A stretch of 52,594 bases of DNA from Cyclospora cayetanensis (lineage: Eukaryota; Apicomplexa; Conoidasida; Eucoccidiorida; Eimeriidae): the NCBI RefSeq assembly GCF_002999335.1, contig NW_020312182.1:1-52594 (forward strand), read 5' to 3'. The stretch's first letter is position 1, and every line of letters begins with the position of its first letter. Position numbers and translations under genes: made by a program. The notes under the pieces are model-generated. The model searched no databases, was not told the DNA's origin, and saw only the letters and a list, made by a program, of their open reading frames with translations. Shown here one piece after another: positions 36,747 to 50,049 of this stretch.

Positions 36747-39213
36747 TTCGAGCCGCTAAAGTTACCGCTCGTTCTCAGCCTGCAATAATACAAGGACAGC
36801 AATGCAAATAAAGTGAAGGAGTAGCGAAAGATTACACAAGCAGTGGAGGATTTGTTGGTATTGCAATGTACACAGGAATACCTACACGCCAAATAGCGCC
36901 CCTCTGCAGCTCATCATGTGATAAGGCGTCATCAGTACATCTCTCAAGGACTAGAAGATTGCCTCAAATACCATATGAACTCCTCCTTTTCTACTCCTCG
37001 TTTGCATTTTAAGCCCGTCTAATGCTCCGTAGTGCAGGAACACAAACCCTTCACAAGGAGAACAAGAGTCTCCGCGCATGTACATGGCGCTGCCGGCTTA
37101 GACCCAAGGAATGGTGGCCATGATGCATGCATTTGCGTGAAGCGAGGCAACGAATGCGGAAATGGAACTGTCGTCTTGTATGGCAATTTTGCATACAAAA
37201 AGTCACGTAGCCCTTCCCCAAAACCGGATCTATGTGTTGACTCTGGAGGACATTGTCTACGCCCTGCGGCGGCTATGTTTGCAAGCCGTGACCTTCTGCT
37301 CATTTCTTCTGTCATACACACACAAGCTAGTATAAACAAATGCCTCTGAGGATTGACTGTACAGGGTTGAACTGTTGCGTGTGCAGGCAGCCACACGCTG
37401 CCTGTGCCAGAAGTAAGAAGGCAAGAGGGATCATAACACACCTGAACACAAGATAGGTCGAGTCACGGGGGGATGGTAAAAGCAAAAAAAAGCGCGTTGC
37501 ATATCTCTTTAAGCAGCAAAAAGAGCACCTAATGACTCGACTGGCAGCAGTAAATCCCGCGACCACCAGGAGCTGCCGACTGCCACCACCGCGGGGCTGC
37601 CCCTGAGTTATCGTTCTTGACTTTCATCTCTTGCAATAAAGTGGGTATTTTCCTTGTTCGATGACAATAATTTCAGCTGAAACGGTATACTGTGAACCGA
37701 AAATGATGCAGAAACTGCACTTAAAGGAAGTAGCCACCCTCCAGCTTGAGAGGTCGTCGGCCACCAAAGTCGCCTTGTTCTCCGAGTTTGCACTCAATCT
37801 GTCTTACATTGCTCATCTCACCAAAAAATATACTACTATTTCATGTTTAAAGCGATAGAAGCACAGTAAGGCCAAAGCAGCATGCAAACCCTCACCACTG
37901 TCCATTTCGCAGTTGCCTGGACAAGACAGGGATGCGATCACAGGTCTTTCTCAACCCTTCACGAAGTGCGCTGATGATTCCCAAAGAACATCCTTACCCC
38001 CGCTTAAATATGCTGCTCTTTGTTTGCATACCTGCCTCTAGAGCTCCCCCATCCTTGGCAACAACCACCAGCCATTGTCGCCTCACCCCCAACCCCCACA
38101 CCAAGTGAAAGTTCGTACCTCGCTGCAGAGCTTGAAACCTGCTAGTAGCAGCTACAGCCTACAGCTACCCATTCACCCCTAAGTGAATGCGGGCAGCACT
38201 ACCCCTTACACTGCTCTGTATGCTCCCAAATGCGAAGGCATTAATGAAGACTGATACTCAGAAAGGAGGAATTTTGTTCAGTGTACGCCCTGCCTTGCAG
38301 TGCAGACCACCGAATGCGACTATACACACGATGACGCGTAACGCCTCCGTCTTGCCTGTACTCACATATATACATCTATACGGCGCAGACAATGTGTTGA
38401 GTATTGGCAGGAGGAAGGCGCGCGGGGGCCTGCCCTCTTGTTCTGTGCCTCCAGGCATTCCAGCTGAATGCTAGTGTTCCTCTACCATTTCACTGCTTGT
38501 TCCTCTACGCCGAGTTAAGCGGCTTGAAGGCGCCCCGAGGGAAGAGGAATGCTTACACATATACATACATGTATATACTGCATAGGTATATACATCTATA
38601 TATACTTCGAGGGCTTCACTAGCGAGACGAGGAGGGGACGAGTGTACAAATAGGGAAAAAAGCGACACGTCATCCCTTCCCTCGAAAGAAAATAAAAAGA
38701 ATGGAAGAGGTAGTGAGCGACACAGGGAAGCGCCTAGCACGTAGTATTACGGCAGAAACGAAAACCGAGACCGCAACTCGACAGGCAGCAGCAAGCAATT
38801 CCATTTCCATCATCAGGACGCTCCAATGAGGCGTGCTGGGGTGGCCCACCTATCAATCGGTTCTGCGAATAAATTGCGCAGCCAAAATCTTTCAAATAAT
38901 CCTACTCGTGTCATCGCACCAGAACTGAGGGGTCGAACATATCTTTTTAGACACAGTGCTGTTTGGCCGAATTCAAGCATTCCAGATGCACGTATATAGC
39001 CAATTGAAACTGCCACTTAGTAACACAGATACAAGCACGTAGTTCCGCCTCGCTTGTATCACGGAGTACACGAAGTGATCGCCTGAATTGAAGTCCAACT
39101 ACATACATGCAGCTAGTAGGAAGAGTAAACACTCATAAAGAATAGTGATGAGCAAATTAAAAGCCGCATCAAGGGCCCCAAACGAGCAGACGCACTATAC
39201 GGAAGCTTACGAC
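36747..39213. other. Intergenic region between PGM 5' end and ARF1 3' end
   Basis: No certain gene. On the minus strand an ATG at about 37434 starts MIPLAFLLLAQAACGCLHT, which looks like a signal peptide, and an open frame follows at 37019-37350. A splice between them is possible but I could not settle it. A secreted or surface protein is conceivable; so is chance. Otherwise I see nothing. Confidence 0.35.
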
Positions 39214-40846
<1,633 letters not shown>

Positions 40847-43700
40847 GGTTACCACCGCTGAGCAGAACAAAAGATACTGCCGAATAAATAAATTAACACC
40901 TGCCGAGTTGTTGATCTCTAGAACACGAAGAGGGAGCACTTGGAGAACTCAGGAGCTCAGACGCTATGGGGCGCCGCCGGCTGTAGCGTTCCTGTTGGTA
41001 GCACGGTAGGCGTGGAGGGTAAGAAGGATGCAGTACATACAATCCAACCTCGCAGCAGTTTCCTCGCGTCCTAGCTCTCTAAGTTGCAATTTACTTGCTC
41101 AGAGCGAGGTAATACAGGGCTCTTGTAAACAGGAAGGAGTCATGCAGAATGGAGTCGGATGCCCAATCCGGCAAACAGCAAAACCGTCCGGCACGATCAC
41201 GCCAACACACGCCGCTGCCGCCCCCATGCACCATCACCACAAGCAACTTCACAGATGTCCAAAATATTTGTCTTGTGGTTGCAAAGAGCTGACTTATGTA
41301 TTTGTTAGCCGGGTGCGATGATGTCTGCCCCTCATGCATTCCGCTCTTTGCGCAGCCATTAAAAGATTCCCGCCCACCAGTTCATTTGAAGCGCACTGTG
41401 CACCACCCTTCAAAGCACTTTACAGTGTAGATACTGTTATCCTAAACTCGTATTTGTAAATTCTGGACCTATAGGGTTTGGGGTAGTGTACCATGCGATG
41501 TACTCGGTTCGACTATGTGGGGCGTCTATGAAAACCAAGATACGAGGCTGAAGAGCTGTGTAGTGCTTCGGCAATGAGCCAACCCACTTCTGTAAACATA
41601 ACCTCGAAAGTCGTGAGAACCGATGCTCCATTCATGGGTTCTTTCATGGCTATGTGCTATGTCAATCTATCCTTAGAGCACGAACCGGAACAAACTTGCT
41701 GCTTGCGTGCATGATTGTATTTCTTGTAGCCAGCGAAGCTATACTTAGGCATTTTCTATTACAAAAGTTGCATTCACTTTAAATTTGCAGGGGAATGGCT
41801 CTCTCACTTAGCTCTTCTATGCGGCTGGTAGTACGGCCAAGTCCAACAAGAATTAATATAGCGCCCCATCTAGTGCTAACGCTTCGCCCAGGGCCTCCAC
41901 ATGGAGAGGTTAACTCCCCACTCAAAAAAAAATTGATTGCACTTCATTGACCGTGTTATGAAAGAACTTGATTCCTTGTGTGTCCCCGTCCCTGGATGTC
42001 TTTATGTGAAGGTTGTAAAAATGGCTCGTTTGCGCGTGGGTCCACTCTCTGAAGCAGTCCGAACATTCACAGCTAGTTGCTCATAGCACCTAGCGCAGAA
42101 GCATACTACACTGTGCCTTTTTATTCCGCTATAATACTGCTCTGCAATAATCAAGATGTTCCAGCAGACAAGTCCATTAGTCACTGCTTTGCTGATAAGT
42201 ATAAATTGTGTAGTGGAAATTGTTAAAATGTAGCTTACCCAAAAGGGTGTTAAATGTAGGTGTTCCCGCTGCAAAACATTCCTGCCTCCATTTCACAAGC
42301 TTATATCCTTGTGCCCATTGGATGTCCGTCAAGACTAGCTGCAGGCATGGCGGCGCAAGGGGCTCCCGCACTTCCGCCATTCCCCCTGCATGCAGAAACA
42401 CCAAAACAGAGGGCGCGATCAAAACACAGCAAAAATCAGCCAGTCAAGACAAGCTTTAAAGGAATAAAGATGAAGACACTAGCCAACAGCCAACGAGGGA
42501 CCTAACCAGCACGACCGCGGTGGCGCGATGCCTAACGTTGTCGGAACGCTGAAAGCTGAGTCTAATGCTACGGCAAAAAACATAAGTCAAAAGCGGTAAG
42601 CGAATATCAAATTTCACACTACCCCAGCAGTGCCCTCGCGCCTCGTAGAGCAATTTCTCTTTGCAGTAAAGCCGGTGCTTGCAGCATATTCGATTCCCAA
42701 GCCCTAGAGGCAAGAGGACCAGTGTAGAGATCAGGCATCTGAGAGTGCCTATGTGTAGATCTAGGTGTAAAACATCACAGCAGCAGCTATCAGTTCTTCA
42801 AGCAATAACCATAATTTTTTTTTTTTTTTTCGGAAAGCCTACGCTGAAAACGGACGATTACCCAGGCATATGAGGAATACTGCCCACGGCGAAAAACTGC
42901 TCTTAACGAGCTTCTTTAGAACTCCCATTCGATTCGTAGTCTTTAAATTCTTAAACTATTTTGCAGGTCTCTGTGATATTCGCGGACTTTACCGCGCAGA
43001 CTGTAGCAGGCCGAGGAGCCCGCATCTGCTCCTCCACCAATCACTTAGGTTGGTGTGACCCACCTCACTTTACTAGAAACTTCCGTGTTGTATGTCATCA
43101 GTGCTCTATGTTCCTATACATCAGCACCTTCAAATATCCTTGCGAATCCTCTTTCCTTACACTCGTCATTTTTTTGCGTGGTAAAGTCCTCCAATAATTT
43201 AAAGAGCTGTACCCCGAGATTACCAGTTCTGTGGCAAATCCAACTTTTAGGGAAAACGATAGAGTAGGAAAGTGCAATAATTCTGAAGAGAATCTCAAAT
43301 TGTCATGTCCATCTGGCCCCAAACTTCTTCCTCTGGTCATTCTCTGGTGTGTGCCATACAGTTTGCTGCACCATCAGGACCAAATCGTCAGGCACGAAAC
43401 ACACAGCAGACCGCTGCTTATCGTAAGCCTGTATTTCGTTCTATTGAGCTTTGCACACGCAGATGGACGGGCCCGTCAGCTGTGTCTAAAACAATCCGTT
43501 TCTAAAATTGGCCACTGTTGTCCGGATAACCAGGATCTGGCTCGGATCGCAGAAGGGCTCCCACGTGTAGACCAGGTATGCGAGAGAGTAACCGCCTACA
43601 CAAGTGTACTCTTGCATGTCGAATCCACTCAAACCTTGGATAAAATCAAGGAAAATAATTAATTTATGTGAGCATAGACTCGCAACTACTGCAGAAGAGC
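40847..43700. other. Gene-poor stretch upstream of ARF1; one exon-like frame
   Basis: Holds the presumed ARF1 promoter. On the minus strand at 42380-42236 a frame starting MAEVREPLAPPCLQLVLTDI runs to TFNTLLG and meets a GTAAGC donor. No partner exon was found. Copy 2 of the short dispersed repeat is at 42061-42105. A run of 15 T occurs near 42815. The rest shows nothing I can support. Confidence 0.35.
42061..42105. repeat. Short dispersed repeat, copy 2
   Basis: Begins GAACATTCACAGCTAGTTGC and continues CATAGCACCTAGCGCA, resembling 19245-19295 in the same orientation. It lies in gene-poor DNA close to retroelement remnants. Confidence 0.4.
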
Positions 43701-43730
43701 GCGGTTGGTTCGCTCTGTCCGCCCGTATGC

Positions 43731-45510
43731 CTAACGGTGGCTTGCAAAGGTTACAGGATGGTCAATGCGTAGGCCGGTTTGACGGAAAAAAAGACGTGCT
43801 GAAAAAATTCGTATCCGTGTCGGTGATGATACTTCTGCGCGATGTGTGAAGCCACCATACACGAGTTTAAAAAGGTAGAGCAACGTCCTGTGCCGTGAAG
43901 GAGCTGGAGCAAAGGATGAAAAGTGCTGTGCTGTGTTGGTGGGTCCCGAGGTAGATGCAATCCTGACCCTCGGCTTCAGGCAGTCCAAGAATAAAGTCCA
44001 GAGCCACATTAGTCCAATGCCAAAAGGCTTTGCAAAATGTTGGCTTTCGAGAGTTGTGCGGCTTCAGCTGTTGGTATGCTGGGCCTAGCATTTCATTGTC
44101 CTGTGCCGCGGGACGCATTCCAGGCCACCAGAAGGACCGTGTACCGAGAGAACAGGATTCCGGGCCACGCATAAACGAGCACAACGCAGTGAGGATTGGA
44201 TGTACAGGGAACGAAGCTGCCACTTTTCTGTATACCACTGCAGCCCATCCTCAACGTAGAGTGCTTCACACTTTTGTCATTCTGGATTTTTGCCACGACA
44301 GAGGACGGATGGGTATCAACAGCATAAGACTCGTGCTATTTTGATAGAGATTGTACAGCATTACAGACAAGAGGGGTTGCGCTACACAGTAGTGAATTGC
44401 TGGAGTGTTGTAAGAGGTCGTCGGCGCCATCCTTGATGATGCCGTTTATATTCTTAACTGGTAAGTCGTATTACAGGAGACGCCCAAGCTAGCAAACATC
44501 TCTAGGGCTGTCAAAATCCTTGAGAGTCTTTAGTTGTGTGGGCGTCATTCTGCTGCGTATACCAAGAACCAGCCATTGATGTACCTCAGAGAGCTAGCAT
44601 TTGTCGCATCCCATCTCCACACCACACCCAGTTCCTTTCCCTGTACTGGATACCACTGCCCGATTGAAATGAATCGACGAGAGCAAAGCAACAACTTTGC
44701 GTTTTGATTAGCCTGCAGGCTGTAAAAAGAGAATAGAGTCGATTGCCACGCCACTAGCAACGGCTCTTAGAAGAAAATAACGCTTACACTAGGGCAGTGC
44801 AAATACAAGGGCGGTTGTAAGGCTACCGACAAGCTTCCTTGCTGTTCCATTAGCCTTCATTGTTCATGACAATAGCTGCCTTTTCTGAAGTAGATCAGTC
44901 AACGGAGCATTGAGCGGAGAAAATTCAGGAATGAAGATTCACTGGTAGAATACAAGTCCATGGAACTTCGCAACGTCTTTCGCAGATGCGAAAACGTAAG
45001 CAACACACTGTACTACTTTAATTTATGCATTATCTGAGCAATGTCTGCCGCAGGAACACAACAAATAATTGCTGTCATCAGAAATCAAATAGTTGCGTAC
45101 CTTTACACCCCACTGCTCGTCCCGTGAGAGCTTATGCGCACACTGTAGTGCTGCAGGTGCTCTTTCACACTTTTGTTAAACATTAGAACTGTGTCCATAT
45201 AGGTCATTCACCCCCCCTTGACAGAATCATAAATGCTCGATTTACTTACCGTTGCAGCTCAGCTGGAACACCAATAGGTCCAACTCGAGCTCGCGAGCGC
45301 GGGTCGGGACGGTGTTGTGCTTGTATATTTGGGGTGAATCGGGGTCCTTCAACTCAACTTTCAATGTTCAGCAGTGGTTCGTCAAGTGCCTCGGCAATCT
45401 AAGGCATGGGGAGCTTCTGCTTTACAGTAATCTTGTGCAAGGCCCTAGAGTTAATGCACTTGGGCCACTCTTAAGCCTTTTTCGGCACCATCACCGGGTT
45501 ACGGCCACAA
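43731..45510 (-). mobile_element. Decayed Ty3/Gypsy (chromovirus-like) retrotransposon, pol region
   Basis: Three pol domains occur in the right order on the minus strand. Reverse transcriptase (about 45510-45250) reads PVMVPKKA, then a stop, then RALHKITVKQKLPMP, like the family's PV.LV.KKDG..R...DYRALN..T. Further on (about 45000-44850) is AKDVAKFHGL...FIPEFSPLNAPLTDLLQK, the connection region. RNase H (44760-44545) has WYPVQGKELGVVW. Integrase (about 44240-43731) has WWPGMR, a damaged zinc region, DFILGLPEAEGQD and FTAQDVALPFL. Several in-frame stops and shifts show it is dead. No gag or LTR was recognised next to it. Chromovirus-type elements are known in Eimeria genomes, which supports the call. 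Confidence 0.75.
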
Positions 45511-46499
45511 ACGTTGGTTGATTTGTACAAATAAACACATGAATTTGACACCCAGCCATCCGTTTTCTCTTCACACTGCGGGGAATTCCGATACCGCAAA
45601 ACATAATTTGGGGCTGACCAGGATCAGCCCAATACGATACACTAAATCACCAGCAATGGTTAGCGTCCTGCCAGCTTGTCTTTTTTTGTTACACCCACAA
45701 ACTTCAGTTTATTATTTGCGTATTCCTGCTGCATCGCTGCTGAATTCTCAGTATGGGCTATGCAGACGGGATGGATGCTCACAACTGTCTTCTTATGTTG
45801 GTCTGCTGAACCCCCCGCATGGAGAGACTTCTTCACTTTGTTGAGTATACCTGCTCATCATAGATGGTTTTAGCGCTTTCGGGAAGACCAGAAATTAGCT
45901 GTTCTCAGATGGTTCGCGGTGCATTAATCTCCACAGCGCGCTGCCGTGGCTGCACAACCACCTTCCATTTGGTCACCCATGGCACGCGTGCGGTTACCCC
46001 ATGGTGTACAGGCTCAGCAAAGTCATAGGCCATGCTGCTAAAAGCCAATTTCCATGTGAAACGTCTTTTAGCTGCCGCACCCTTGGAGGTTGCTGCGCTC
46101 TGCCGTACTTATGTGTAGCGGGTTAAGCTAAACTTGAACAACATCCACTACACTATGCACTACACTGCTTAGAACTGACAAAGGATCAATCGAGAATGGG
46201 TCACTTGAGCTTTCTGTTGCTATGTTATGGTAAGTCCAGAGTAGCCCAAGCTCAATACAAGAAGACGAAATGTTGTGCTCATGTGTAGTAGATCCTGTGG
46301 GCAACTAGCTACAAATGCGCTGAGTACTTCGAGCGTGCAACTACGTGCATCTCGGCTACATTTCGCCCCTCATATATAGACCTACAGGGTCGGAAGTAGG
46401 GGAAGGAGGGAACATTCTTGAGAATCAACGACTTTCAGGATTCAGTGGGACGCCGGTTTCCCTACCAAGAGTTGATTGGCAGGTCATTAGCTTGCTTCT

Positions 46500-46700
46500 C
46501 TTGGACAGGACGCCGGAATAAAAAGCTCTTCGGCGGTGAACTACGTGGAGGCGGCTGACGCTTGCCCTGTTCATTACTTGCTCCAGCACCTTCACGGCAC
46601 AGGACGTCTCTCAACCGTTCTTAACGCATATGTGGAAGCTTCACGGATTCCGCAGGAGTATCATCACGGATAGCAGTTTTGAATGTGTGCCTGCATTCTG
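46500..46700 (+). mobile_element. Second decayed integrase fragment, opposite orientation
   Basis: On the plus strand the frame reads CSSTFTAQDVSQPFLTHMWK, then LHGFRRSIITDSSFE, matching the integrase catalytic core (...HGVP.SIISDRD..F). At DNA level about 34 bases from 46581 (TTGCTCCAGCACCTTCACGG onward) nearly match the minus-strand copy at about 43900. Flanking sequence is full of stops. It is a separate insertion or a rearranged part of the same family. Confidence 0.65.
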
Positions 46701-46899
46701 CGACGTGCGCTGCCTAAATTGTCCATGACCTCTATCGTCTTCAACTCGACGCCAGTCAGTGCTTTTACTGTCTCCAAATCCTTCTTCGTTGAGCACGCAA
46801 ACTCTTCGCGGTTGGGCTGCTCCACGGCACACCCTTCGTGCTCGTCTTAATGCATCACGCTGTCTGCTTTTACAATTTTGCTCCATTCAAGGTTTTTCT

Positions 46900-49090
46900 T
46901 CTGTCTTATTAGTGTACAACGTCTCATGATGCATGAATAGTTTATGCCGTGTGCTCGATTTGAACTCTTTTCACCGCTTATAAACGCGCTTCATTCAGAG
47001 TGTCAGGCATAGTCATGAATCTCCCCTCTGCAAGATGACAACTTGGTCAATCATCAGTACCCACCTCTCATACAAGGCCATCTACGTTATACAGTGCTGC
47101 AGGGAAGATGCAGTTTCTCCTTAAATAGTAGACAGTGCTCGGCTGTTCGGCATGCTGGTGCACTGATTGAACAGCAGTGCAGGTCTTCGTATGCCACATA
47201 AAGCGAATCTTTCGGAGATTGCGCACGGTGACTTATTTCGAAAACAATTCTTATTGCTCTCACCTTGAACAATGGGTTTACCTCAGTGCACCGCTTTCCA
47301 GCCTAGTGGTTCATTAGATCTGTTTGCTAAGCTTTGACACAGACCATTCAAGGCTGCATCTCTTTTTCCCATCCACGCTAACTTGCTGTGATCGCGTTTA
47401 TCTGTTGTTCTTCTTCACCCTGTGTCCTAGCTCATAGTCGTTTCCATCGGCGTTCTCTAGGAAGATTTTGATCGTGGTTCTCCCTGCATGTATTTAGTTG
47501 TCCACGAGGCTATTGAAGCCCGTGACTCCTTGTGGCATTTGCCGCTGTTTTCTTTGTTGCATCAACGGCTCCTTCCTTAAAATGCCAATGGAGTGCAACA
47601 GGACTAGGGCGCGATACCAGGTGCCCTCAGCGCATTTAACAATCTGTCCATGAAGTATCAACTGAAGAACTAGACGCATGGCATATCTGCAAACCATCGG
47701 CGCTCTCATTGCCTTAAAGGCATACTTTTAATGCACAGAAGTGCCACACATCAGCATTTTTCACTTCAGCTTCGGTCGTTACCCTGAAAGTTACTGTGGC
47801 TCCCATTCGTTCTTTGCTAATCCTCCCGTGCTATCCCAGAGCTATATGTAATTGCCTTCTGTCTCGCTGTGCTCACGATCTAGCTTAGTTAGTTTGTTAA
47901 GCTTGCTAATTAAGTGAAGATTGAGCATCCGACAATTTCTGGCGTTCAGCTAGGTGCTTGTGGGTGCAGCGATATTAACGGCCAAACGGGCACTGGAAAC
48001 CCTACTCCCCCGAAGTCATGACACGCAATACTCCACGGAGAGAGCACGTTTCAAAGACAAATATCCTTAAGGTATTGATTGCGCATACATCTGGCTGCTT
48101 GCTTGAACCATTGTATTGTTTCTACTACGGAGTATCGTTGATATTGCTGCTACGCGTGGCTTACAGGCGTAGAAGAACAGGCAAAGTTAACAAGACTATG
48201 TAGGAAGAGAGGCACACTTCAAGGATCTATAGATAAAGCCGCATTATTGATGCCCAATAAAGGGCCCTCGTGTCTCTGGCATTCAATTCCCATGGCTCCC
48301 AGGTAGGTTGAGACGAATGGTTGTTCAGCTTGGATGGCCACACGTATGCATTTGGCCCACACTGGGGGCCCTGGTCCCTGCATCAAGTTGACAAAGCGTT
48401 AACCAGCTTTCCAGGAACTCGTAAGCGCAGACAGCCTGGAGCAATGAATGTATACAGTAGGACAACAGAGCAGCTTGAGTGAAGCTTCAGCGCTGGTTCG
48501 GATTACAACGGAGCCTCGTAGGTCCTTTCAAGAACACCTTTCGGCGCTCTGCCTTACTAGTAGCTACTAGTACACCGATGCCAAAAGATAAGGATAATTT
48601 CGCTGTACTCACAGTGACCCTGTGGATGGGGAGGAGACTTAAACCCGTGACTTCTAGTGGAAACCTGAGGCCGTGCTGTTACATGAAATCCAGTGACCCA
48701 GTTTGAATTCTTGCACATTTTGAATGAGCAATTATTTGTCTGCAACTACATTTGGGCACATCCCAAAATATAGCATGTACGTAACCATCTATTGAGGATG
48801 TTTCCCGCACATAAACGCGTGTTTTAACCAACTTTTGGGTTACTAAGAAGCGCAAAGTCACACAACAGAGACGTACATCTGCAGAGCCAGCAAAACTCTA
48901 AATCGCAAAAGGTACCCTAAGTAAATAGGCCAGGTTTCAATTCAATGACCACTCCTGCTACTTCGTACTTGCTGCCGAACGACACTAAAGTATATTACAA
49001 ATCTAGAAATTGCGACGCAGCCCCTGCTTGGCGTTGGCTCAATCTCGCTTAGCCCCATACCTGGCAAAGACTCACGTTAAAAGCCACTAA
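46900..49090. other. Gene-poor region between retroelement remnants
   Basis: No supported exon. Short open frames on both strands (for example 47494-47709 minus, 48479-48706 plus) are not recognisable. It may be more decayed retroelement, but I cannot show it. Confidence 0.35.
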
Positions 49091-49379
49091 AGTGAGATCA
49101 CATCTTGGCGCATCGTGTAACCGGGTATATGAGCACGCCGACGCGAAACAATGGTGGTTAGAAATGGTGGAAGGCCGGATGCCAAAGATTCAACAGCGGT
49201 TCCGTATTCTGATACAGACAATTTTAACACGCGTCTGGTGTTCCTTTGCATCTCTTGCTATACTGAACGGCCGCGGCGAGCGGGCTGCTAGCTTTAACCA
49301 ACGATATTTCCTGCAGATTGGATGATGCAAATGAATCAGTGCCCCGACGCATTTCACTGAGAACGAGCGGCTCGCTGGC

Positions 49380-50040
49380 ATTCAGGCCTTTCTGAAACAG
49401 AAAGCTATGATGCGAATTGCACAACTAAGGAGCAGGGTGGAAATCTGGTGCCAGGGACATGGGAGGAGTTCTACTCCTTCGTCTTCCAGGCCTTCGGGGT
49501 CGTGATAGTGCCAATGACTATCAGACATTCGGCAAAAAATGAAGGACGCAGGTGAGCTAGAAGAAGGTGGCCTAGACATGTTGTGGATATCTTGGCAGAT
49601 GACCAAGATGCTTCGGAGAAATTGGTTAAGCAGCTGTTCCTGCTACAGCTGACTTAGATGGCAAGGGGAATACTATAGCAAGAGCTTAATTCATAGGTAA
49701 ACAAAAAGCTTTCTTCAAGTTGGATTTTATGGGAATGCCGTCAGAGTAGAGGGATGCTGTGGAAAAAACAGAAATACTCAGCAGACTGATTGAGTAACCC
49801 AGAGCTGGCCCAACATTATTAAATAACGCACTCTGTAAAACGAAGATTCTAGTGAAAGAAAATCATGAAGCGCAATTTTGGGGCTGACTGCAAGTGTAAC
49901 ACTCTCCCACGAGTTGACGGAAATTTGCAGGGACCGCTTGTCAAAGAAGAAAGCAGCAAGCGAGCAATTGCGAACGCAAGAGGCAGGACATGTGCTTCAT
50001 GTGCGATGGCGTTGGACACCGATCCCGGGTGCCACATTAC
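49380..50040 (+). mobile_element. Decayed Gag-like remnant (capsid plus CCHC knuckle)
   Basis: At about 49460-49510 a frame reads TWEEFYSFVFQAFG, like the capsid motif TW..F...F..RF of Ty3/Gypsy Gag. At about 49980-50035 another frame reads CFMCDGVGHRSRVP, which fits CX2CX4HX4C except that the last Cys is replaced. Stops and frame changes separate the two. It lies on the plus strand, like the protease-like piece further right. Confidence 0.4.
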
Positions 50041-50049
50041 TGATATTTT

